From NCBI RefSeq assembly GCF_950295315.1, contig NC_080166.1, forward strand, positions 101,482,999-101,546,998: a stretch of 64,000 bases of DNA. The letters are read 5' to 3'. Position numbers and translations under genes: made by a program. The stretch comes from Erinaceus europaeus (taxonomy: Eukaryota > Chordata > Mammalia > Eulipotyphla > Erinaceidae). The notes under the pieces are model-generated. The model saw only the letters and a list, made by a program, of their open reading frames with translations. It did not search any database and had not been told where the DNA came from. Every line of letters starts with the position of its first letter. Within the stretch, counting starts at the first letter, position 1. Below are positions 56,312 to 64,000 of the stretch, piece by piece.

Positions 56312-57374
56312 TAACATCATTCTCAGTGGGGAAAAATGGAATTATTCTCTCTAAAATCAGGAACCAGACAAGGAGGTCTACTATCTCTAATGATATTCAA
56401 CTTAGTTCTTGTGGTCCTTACCACTACAATCAGACAAAAATGAGATATGAAAGACATACAGATTGCAAAAGAAGAAATCAAACTATCATTATTTGATAAC
56501 ATGATATTATACCTAGAGAACCCCTAAAACTCCACCAAAATTATTGGAAATAATTAATAAATTCAATAGAGTAGCAGGATACAAAACAACATACAGAAAT
56601 ATGTGACATCTCTATATCCAAACAAGGAATCAGAGGAAAGGAAGATAAAAGTCTCAATCCCATTTACAACTGAACTTAAAAAGATAAAATACCTTGGGGT
56701 GAGACTCACAAGAAAAAGATGAAGGACACTTACAATGAAAACTGTAAGACATCGCTAAAGGAAATAGAAAAGGGGATACACAGAAATGGAAGAACACTCC
56801 TTGTTCCTAGAGTATAAGAATAAAGATTATTAAAATGGCCATTCTGCCAAAAGAAATTTGCAATTTCAATGCAACAAAGGAACAAGGGAACCCTAAAACA
56901 ACTAGAAGGATTGAAATAACTAAACTTAGAGCATAAATAAATAATGTTGAAAATAAAAGAACCATACAAAATATCAACATGGTGTTTTCTTTGAAAGAGT
57001 AAACAGAATTGACAAGCCCTTAATCAGACTAACAAAATAATTTTAAAAAAGGGATAAGATTAAAATAAGTAGGATTGTAAATGAAAGAGGAGATATCACA
57101 ACAGGCACCACAGAAATACAACATAACATGCGAAGCTTCTATGAACAACTTTATGTCACCAAGCTAGAGAAACTGGAAGAAATGGATGAGTTCCTAGATA
57201 CCTTAAAAACTTTCAAAATTAAACAAATAAGGAATAGAAAATATGAGCAGGCCAATCACAGCCAAAGAAATTGAAACAGGTATCAAAAACTTTCGCAACA
57301 ACAAAGTCATTGACTAGATGGTTTTACAAATGAATTTTACAAAAAATTCAAGGAAGAGTTAATCCCTCTACATT

Positions 57375-57663
57375 TATTTATTTTTAAATAAAATTATTTA
57401 TTTATTTATTTATTGTATTGTTGCCCTTGTTGTTTAACATTGTTGTGGTTATTGATATTGTTATTGGCTAGGAGAGAGAGAAATGGAGAAAGGAGGGGAA
57501 AACAGAGATGGGGAGAGAAATACAGACACCTGTAGACCTGCTTCACCACTTGTGAAGTGACTCCCTTGCAGTTGGGTAGCCAGGGGCTCGAACTGGGATC
57601 CTTACACTGGTCCTTGTGCTTTGTGCCACGTGCGCTTAACCCGCTGCACCACTTCCCGACTCC
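57375..57663 (-). mobile_element. Type A SINE, antisense
   Basis: Tail complement ttatttatttattgtattgttg to head complement cgctgcaccacttcccgactccc. B-box complement ctcgaactggg is preserved. Confidence 0.92.
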
Positions 57664-57743
57664 CTTATTCATTTTTTAAATCTCTCTACTTGTAAAACTC
57701 TTCCAAAAGACTGAAGACACAGAAATACTCCCTTTCAGCTTCT

Positions 57744-57963
57744 TTTAAAAATATATTTTATTTATTTATTATTGGGTAGATACAGAGACAAATTGAGAGG
57801 AAAGGAAGAAACAGAAAGGGAGAGAGGTAGAGAGACACCTGTAGACCTACTTCACCACTTGTGAAGCTTTTCCCCTGTAGGTGGGGACCAGCAGCTTGAA
57901 CCCAAGTCCTTTTGCATTGCAATATGTGCACTTAACCAGGTGCACCTCCACCTGCCTCCCCCC
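57744..57963 (-). mobile_element. Type B SINE, antisense
   Basis: TTTCAGCTTCT (57733-57743) and TTTTAGCTTCT (57964-57974) bound it, one mismatch in 11. Confidence 0.9.
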
Positions 57964-58069
57964 TTTTAGCTTCTATGAAGCCACCATCTCCCTGATACTA
58001 AAAGCAGACAGGGATACAACAAATAAAGACAACTAAAGACTGATATCTCTGATGAACACTGATGCTAAA

Positions 58070-58070
<1 letters not shown>

Positions 58071-58119
<49 letters not shown>
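58071..58119 (+). repeat. (TG)n microsatellite
   Basis: About 24 uninterrupted TG units inside ancient L1 sequence. Confidence 0.95.
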
Positions 58120-58121
<2 letters not shown>

Positions 58122-58899
58122 TTTTCAGGGAATATGTAAAAAGCTCCTGGAACTATCTCTGAAAAATCATTATATACAGTAAGTGTCATGTTAAAGTTTT
58201 AAATATAATCTTAGAATGTATGGGGAAAAAAAATTCTAACCAACCAGATATAGCAGTATGTTAAACATACTGTTCATCATGACCAAGTTGGTTTTATCCC
58301 AGGGATGCAAGGTTGGTTTTATAAACATAAATCAATCAACATGATCCACCAGATCAATAAAAGTGAGACCAAAAACCACATGGTTGTATCAATAGATGTA
58401 GAGAAAGCCTTTGACAAAATCCAACAAAATGGAAGTACCATATGACCCAGCAATGCCACTCTTGGGCATTTATCCAGTGATCACCCAAACACTAATTAGA
58501 AGAGACATATATTCCTATGTTCAGAGCTCCATTATTCACAATAGCCAGAGTGGAAGCAGCCTAAATACCTACCAACAGATGACTGGCTAAAGAAGTTATG
58601 GGAAATATATCTCATGCAATATTAATATGCTTTCAAAAAAGATGACATTGTATACTTTGGGACAAAACAGATGGAACTGGAGCTGATTATGTTGATTTCA
58701 CTCATAGGTGGAATCTAGAGATCTAATTTATATGAACTTGCAAAAGAAAAATACAAACAAAACAGAAGCAAGAAAAATGCTTGTAAGACCTGTGACAACT
58801 ATGGTGGTTATCTTTGGGAGTGGTAAGCAACCACACATTATAATCTTATAATCTTGTAACAAAGTATTAATAACAAGAAATTATTTTTAAAAAATTAGT

Positions 58900-59985
58900 G
58901 ATATAACTTAAATTACTTCAAGTATATCTATAAAATAGAAAAATGGTTTTACTTTTTTTCTGTTTACTATTGCTATTTTAGTTGAAAATATGAATTGGAA
59001 ATACAATAATGAAAGTTTACAATATGAATGTATGGGAAAAAAGAATGTCTAGGCTTATCCCTAATGGGAATATAAATGATTTTCATAAGGTGAAATTGCA
59101 TAATTGCTCTATTATATATAAATATAATAAAAACACAGCATATAACATATGTGACATTACTGTTGGGCTATTAGGAAAAAATGTCTAAAAATCCTTGAGA
59201 AACATTGACTTAATCTATACAACAATGGCTTGAAAGAGTCATTTTGCTTGAAGAGCAAAACAATTGAGATAAATCTTCTCCAGAGAATTCAAGAGCCTTT
59301 ATTGATTGAGGTGAAAGAGAAGAAAGTATGACAAGTTACACTTGCATTTTCAATTATATTTTCCTGAATATCATGTAGCTGTAAACTGAAGTCAGGAAAG
59401 AGCACTAGGAGAAATGTCCCTGAGGTGTACCAGCCTTTCTATGATTACTAAGCAGTGAGAAAAATCACTGTTAGAGTTTCCCAGGACATATAGTCTTAGA
59501 CAAGTCAATTTTATAAGAGAAAAAAAATTCTAGGAGTATAGAAAGTCACTGGGATAAAGCTTGGGATCCGTCATAATCTAAAAGTAGATGTTGGAATCCA
59601 AAGCCAGTCTCTTATATCCAAGATGCTTGATGTCTGACTGAAAACATCCTCCACTTTGCAAATTTGTACTGTATAGATGGTGAGCTAAATTTAATTAAAA
59701 TTGCAACAGAGACCATATTCATTTTTAATTCTGCATGACATACATTATCATAGCTTAGCAACTTCTAGCAATAGAACTTTATCTCTGAGCATTTGATCCA
59801 GGAGTCTGTACTTGTTGAATACTATTTAACAGGATCTCACAAGGCTATAGTCAAATTGTTTACCAGGTCTGAGTTCTCATCTGAGACTCAGAGTCATCAT
59901 TCAAACTCATACGGATTGCTGTTGAGTTCAGATACTTGCACATGTAGGATTGAGAAATCTCTGTTATGTCACCAGGTGGTGGAAC
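58900..59985. other. AT-rich unassigned DNA
   Basis: About 1.1 kb with no supported feature. The 68-codon frame at 59793-59999 has no visible motif. Confidence 0.45.
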
Positions 59986-59989
59986 ACCC

Positions 59990-60195
59990 TGTTTTTTAAA
60001 TATTTTATTTATTTACTTCTGTATAGAGACAGGGAAAAATAGAGGAGGGGAGGAGGACGTAGAGAAGAGACAGAGAGACACCTACAGCCCTGCTTCACCA
60101 TTTGTGAGGTTATCCCCCTGCAGGTGGGGACAGGGGCTTGAACATGCAACTGTGATGTGTTAATTTAACCAGATGTCTCACTGTCTGGCTCTGGA
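59990..60195 (-). mobile_element. Type B SINE, antisense
   Basis: aaatattttatttatttact tail complement, cccctgcaggtggggacagg body, ttaaccagatgtctcactgtc head complement. Confidence 0.85.
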
Positions 60196-60355
60196 GGCAC
60201 ACTCTGTTAAACACACATAATACTATGTGCAAGGACCCAGGTTGGAACCCTACTCCCCACCTGCAGGGGAGGTTGCTTCACGAGCAGTGAGGTGTCTCTC
60301 TCTTTTTCTCTATCTCTCCCTCCCCTCAATTTCTCTTTTCTCTATCAAATAAGGA
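60196..60355 (+). mobile_element. Type B SINE, sense
   Basis: ggcacactctgttaaacacac head, ggacccaggttggaaccc, ccacctgcaggggaggttgc, pyrimidine block and tctctatcaaataagg end. Back to back with the antisense copy. Confidence 0.8.
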
Positions 60356-60440
60356 GAGTGAGGGAGGGTTGGAGGGAGAGGGTGAGGGAGAAGGAGGGAG
60401 GGAGAGAGAGAAAAGAAAGAGAGAGAGAGAGAGAGAGACA
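60354..60440 (+). repeat. GA/GGGA-rich purine tract
   Basis: Purine-rich simple sequence (gagggagggt...gagagagaga), in the tail position of the preceding SINE. Confidence 0.9.
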
Positions 60441-60992
60441 TGTTATTGCTGGTGGTCAACCACCACTGTTGAAAGCTATCATAGAGTCTCCCTTATGGTC
60501 ACAGCATTGCAAATCATGTCATCAAATGCGCTGGAGATTCTCCTGTTTCAATCTTTCACTCACTATAAAGGTTTCCATTTGAAATAAATAAGCCCCACTT
60601 AGCGCATAGTTTTTTAACTATTTACTTCAAAATCAATTGTCTTTTTTTTCTTTTTCTTTTCACCTTAATCTTTTATAATTTAAATTAACTATAGGAATGG
60701 CTGCTCATTATATTCACAGTTCCATCCTCACTCCAGAGGAATATTCAGAGTCAATGAGACACTGAGGGGACAATAGTGTCTGTCCTAAAACTCTGTCCAT
60801 CAGTTCTTAGCACAAGTCATTAACAGCATAATTAGTGATTTCCCTCACTATCAGCAGATGGCTCCTTTCTAAGAATATAATTTCTTACATCAGATTAACC
60901 TCTTGTTATATACAAAGCATCTATAGTATAAAAACAAAACTAAGTTAAAACAACAAAATTGGAGCATTATGGTACATAATCAATGGATAGAT

Positions 60993-60995
<3 letters not shown>
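60441..60995. other. Unassigned DNA
   Basis: About 555 bp without a supported feature; a T-rich run lies at 60640-60660. Confidence 0.45.

Positions 60996-61053
<58 letters not shown>
60996..61053 (+). repeat. (AC)n microsatellite
   Basis: About 29 uninterrupted CA units. Confidence 0.96.
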
Positions 61054-61054
<1 letters not shown>

Positions 61055-61339
61055 AAACATTTTTAAAAAGTGAGGAGGTCAAAGGAACATTCACTTTTGG
61101 CCCGTCACTGAGATAGAAGAGGATTTGGAGAATGCCTAAAGATTCTGGCATTATTTCCTTTACCTGAATGGGAAGAGAAAAAAAGAAAGACACCTGGAAT
61201 AGAAAAGAAACTTTAGTTTCTACTTAGATCTAGATACCCTACCCTCCTCACCTACCTACTGACTTCATACATCACTATTCTCTTGCTCTCTTCACTCAAC
61301 TTCTGTGGCCTCCTTACTGTTCCTTTAACCATTCATAAT

Positions 61340-61615
61340 AGGTTGGGTAGAACTAGAGGTGATCATGCTTAGTGAAGAAAGTATGGAAGTGAAGGAAGTC
61401 TACTGGACCATTTCTTTCACATGTGGAGTACAGGTCATTGAAACATTAACAGAAAAAGTGTTAACTCATATCTAAGACTTTGGGAGAACTATAGTGGTTA
61501 TCACTGGCTGTGGGCTGGGGGTATGAGATCACAGAACTCTGGCAGTAGGAGTAGTATAGAACTATATCCTTATTATCTTATAATCTTGTAAATAACTAGT
61601 AAAATAATAAATCTG
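61340..61615 (+). mobile_element. Ancient L1 3' end
   Basis: gaactagaggtgatcatgct, ctttcacatgtggagtacagg, gaactatagtggttatcactgg and cttataatcttgtaaataac parallel the 3' end at 58640-58880. A strongly decayed copy of the old 3' UTR family. Confidence 0.65.
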
Positions 61616-62265
61616 AAAAGACATACAATCATGGCAACAGATAACCTAGAAGTTGAAATTCAAAGATAATAACATAAAAATAGCATTTAATATTTTAAAG
61701 GAGTTATGATTGAAAGTGGATAATTTCTAAAAAATGGGGGCAGGGAACTCCAAAAAGAAGTGGAAAGTAAACTAACAATAAAATCATTATCAGAGTGAGG
61801 TGACCTCTGTTTGCCACACTGTAAGAATGAAAACTATTGCTCATGTTCAGGAAGATTTCCTTTATATACTATTAGTGTAAAAAATAAATCTCATTAATTT
61901 ATTATACAACAGTCTTGCTGACAAAATCTGATATATTGTTTCCCATTTTACATATCTTAAACAGATTTCTGTGCATTCATGTTCCATATATAATTCATCC
62001 AAGCCTTGTCATATTTTACAAGTTCTACACTCATTTCTAAAAAATTTTCAATGTGGAGGTTTCATATCCAAGAGTTCTTTATTGTCTCACTTTCCAAAGC
62101 TATACAGATCCACATACACAAAATTTAGAAAGCATGAATAAAATATAGTTCTGAATAAAATATAGTTCTAATTAAAACTGTTTTCACAGGTTATATTCTA
62201 AGTATCAATTTCTTACATGTTTCTGTTTTCAAGTGAACTGACACTTCAAAAACTCAAAGCTAGTT
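61616..62265. other. AT-rich unassigned DNA
   Basis: About 650 bp without a supported feature. A short direct repeat gaataaaatatagttct occurs twice at about 62137-62170. Confidence 0.45.
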
Positions 62266-62475
62266 AAGGCTAGGTGGTGGCGCACCTGTGTGAGTGTATG
62301 TGTTACAACGCACAAGGACCCAGGTTCAAGCCCCTGGTCCCCACCTGTAGGGGGAAAGCTGCATGAGAGGTGAAGCAGTGCTGTAGGTGTCTTTCTCTCT
62401 TTCTCCCTCTCTTCCTTCCCCCTTCCTTCTCAAATTCTGACTGTCTCTATCCAATAAAAAATGATTTTAAAAAGT
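62266..62475 (+). mobile_element. Type B SINE, sense
   Basis: ggctaggtggtggcgcacctg head, ggacccaggttcaagccc B box, ccacctgtagggggaaagc body, pyrimidine block, ctatccaataaaaaatg tail. Confidence 0.92.
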
Positions 62476-62602
62476 CTAAAAAAATGAAACTTAACACTAG
62501 TGACATAATCTATACTTTTTGTTGAGAACTCAGTTGTAAACTCCTCTGGGGGGAGAATGTAATAGTCTCTTGGAGGTGAAAGAGGGCTAAAGAGAAAGAA
62601 AG

Positions 62603-62805
62603 AGGGGCTGGATGATAGCACACTGGTTGAGCACATATGTTACAACGTGCAAGGACCAGATTCCAGTTCCCACCTGTAGGGGGAAAGCTTTGAGAGTGGT
62701 GAAGCAGTGTTGCAGGTATCTCTATTTCTCCCCTTCTCTATCACCCTTTTCCCTCCCAATTTCTGGCTGTCTCTATCAAATAAATAAAATAAAGATAAGA
62801 CCAAA
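62603..62805 (+). mobile_element. Type B SINE, sense
   Basis: gaggggctggatgatagcac head, gttcccacctgtagggggaaagc body, ccaatttctggctgtctc and a tcaaataaataaaataaag tail. Confidence 0.9.
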
Positions 62806-64000
62806 AAGATTTTTAAAAATAAAAAAGAGGAAGAATGAAAAAAAGAACTGTTGCTTTAGATCATGGAAATGTGAATTAATTCATAGCAGTTTTCAGACTC
62901 CTAATAACTATGATGTCAATTAGGAGAAATTATCTTCTTTTCAGAGCTTAATTTTGCTTTTGCTTCTAGGTTATTATTTCCAAATCAAAAATTAATGATG
63001 GTAAACACTCGAGGACACTGTAGCTGTATTGTGTGATATCTATGCTGTGTGCTCTCAGAGAAGCAGTAAGATTAACTGTGATAATAATAAAAACCTGTCC
63101 AAAAGGTAGTTTACCCATATTAAATAACCAAGCTAAAGGTGGGGGTGGGAATCATTGAAAACTCTGTGTTATAGCAGCCTTGCAGGTAATGCAGTAATCC
63201 TTCACCCACATGTGCCAGATTGATGCTGTTTCTTTCTCCCCCTCTTTCTAAAACTTAAACATGTACATCCTAAATCACATAAAGGAACTGTTTCATGATA
63301 AAGAAATCCTCCAACTTCTCTAAGATCATACAATTAGTAAGTAAAGATACATGTGTCTCAACCAACAAACCATTTTATTGTTTTCCATGGACCACTCTCT
63401 TCTCTTAATGTTAAATAGATATGAATGTGTCTCTGTCCAGTCTTTGAAGAGCTATGGAAGTAGATAAAGGAGTTTTGCCCAGCCATAGGGGAGTACTATG
63501 TTATAAAATTGCTTATTTCAACAAGTTATTATTAAGTGCTTGTAATTTAGCAGATGTTGGGAATGCATTCGTGAACAAGACAAAACGTAATGGCCTTCAT
63601 TTGTAATTATTAGAAGATATATTGAAAAATAAGTAAAAATATATTAAGTTATAGAATATGAGAGAATATTAAACTTTCTATGTAAAAATATGTAATGGAA
63701 TAAAAACCCTGATTTCTGAAAAATATATATATATAAATTATAAAACATATGTGTGTGTGTGTGTGTGTGTGTGTATGAGAGAGATGGGTCAGGTCAGGTC
63801 CAACCCAAAAGGTAATAGATAATAAGAAAAGAACTTTCATTATGACTCCATTTAATAGCTTGACCCTTTCCTGACTCAGAGAAGGGAGTAATAGCTTATT
63901 TTTATCAGCAACCACAATAAAACTTGCCACAGTTGGAAAATATCTAGAGGGAAGGGAAAGATAACAGGATTTTATTTCATTATATTCATCCCACCTATTC
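62806..64000. other. AT-rich unassigned DNA with AT and GT runs
   Basis: About 1.2 kb to the window end, with (AT)n at 63723-63736 and (GT)n at about 63750-63774. No gene or clear dispersed repeat recognised. Confidence 0.45.

Larger units (their letters stand above)
53386..56870 (+). mobile_element. Ancient L1, 5' UTR to ORF2, heavily decayed
   Basis: It continues the element begun at 51617: 5' UTR (to about 53810), a piece of ORF1 (TRQTQILKKMTE region, 53815-53940), then ORF2 with gaaaccaagagctggttctttg (54618), ccagatggttttactaacaaattc (55527) and ctgagaagacatttgacaag (55955). The catalytic site at about 56489 reads LFDNM rather than FADD, so the enzyme is lost. Four SINEs interrupt it. 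Confidence 0.82.
56871..58890 (+). mobile_element. Second ancient L1, ORF2 and 3' UTR, internally deleted
   Basis: At about 56871 the sequence returns to a more upstream part of ORF2 (caagggaaccctaaaacaac...), so a second copy begins. It has the gattttacaaatgaattttac region (57322), ccatctccctgatactaaaagc (57985), ggttttatcccagggatgc (58290) and gagaaagcctttgacaaaatcc (58400). At about 58427 it jumps to the C-terminus (gaagtaccatatgacccagc), losing the catalytic region. The 3' UTR (gtggttatctttgggagtgg) is a different, older type ending ttgtaacaaagtattaataac. Confidence 0.8.

Noticed and set aside
60292..60587. 96- and 72-codon frames
   Set aside because: They translate SINE pyrimidine and GA-rich simple sequence.

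Overview
This is a stretch of mammalian nuclear DNA with no host protein-coding gene or functional RNA gene that I can support. The interspersed repeats point to a hedgehog (Erinaceus or a close relative). Dozens of tRNA-derived SINEs of the erinaceid type carry A/B-box-like heads (for example ggcggtagcgcagcgggtt), a pyrimidine-rich body and an AATAAA-rich tail, and they sit among L1 elements with an unusually long shared 3' UTR. The species call is an inference from recognised repeat style; I could not search a repeat library. SINE labels used here: type A has a head like gggagtcgggcggtagc (some copies have an extra 3' module around gccaccaggagcagtgg); type B has a head like ggggccaggtggtagcac; type C is the ggagatagcat...catgcctgaggctc family; type D covers two other tRNA-like families.

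Layout. 0-11 kb: SINEs, a 355-bp polypyrimidine tract grown in a SINE tail, L1 3' ends, a class II-like solo LTR (3699-4395) and a twin-primed L1 (4986-5408). 11.1-18.3 kb: a nearly full-length sense L1 with decayed ORF1 and ORF2. 20.0-23.0 kb: a nest in which an antisense SINE is split by a complete two-LTR, non-autonomous endogenous retrovirus-like element with a 6-bp target duplication, a tRNA-Lys-type primer site and a polypurine tract, but no recognisable gag, pol or env. 23.3-29.9 kb: three L1s back to back, namely a twin-primed copy, a copy lacking about 2.5 kb of ORF2, and a 3' fragment carrying a small local inversion. 30-48 kb: mostly AT-rich unassigned DNA with scattered SINEs, L1 fragments and two short mariner-like MITEs. 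48.9-53.4 kb: old long-3'UTR L1 copies, one holding an antisense U2 snRNA fragment. 53.4-58.9 kb: an ancient L1 mosaic punctured by six SINEs. 58.9-64 kb: AT-rich DNA with SINEs and microsatellites.

The strongest observations are the ETn-like LTR element with an internal in-frame duplication, precise target-site duplications that order many nested insertions, L1 rearrangements (three twin-priming events, an in-frame ORF2 deletion and a candidate 3' transduction), gain or loss of a roughly 0.8-kb module in the L1 3' UTR, the U2 fragment, and the triplex-prone pyrimidine tract. Nothing here works as a cellular pathway; the window is best read as a record of retrotransposition.
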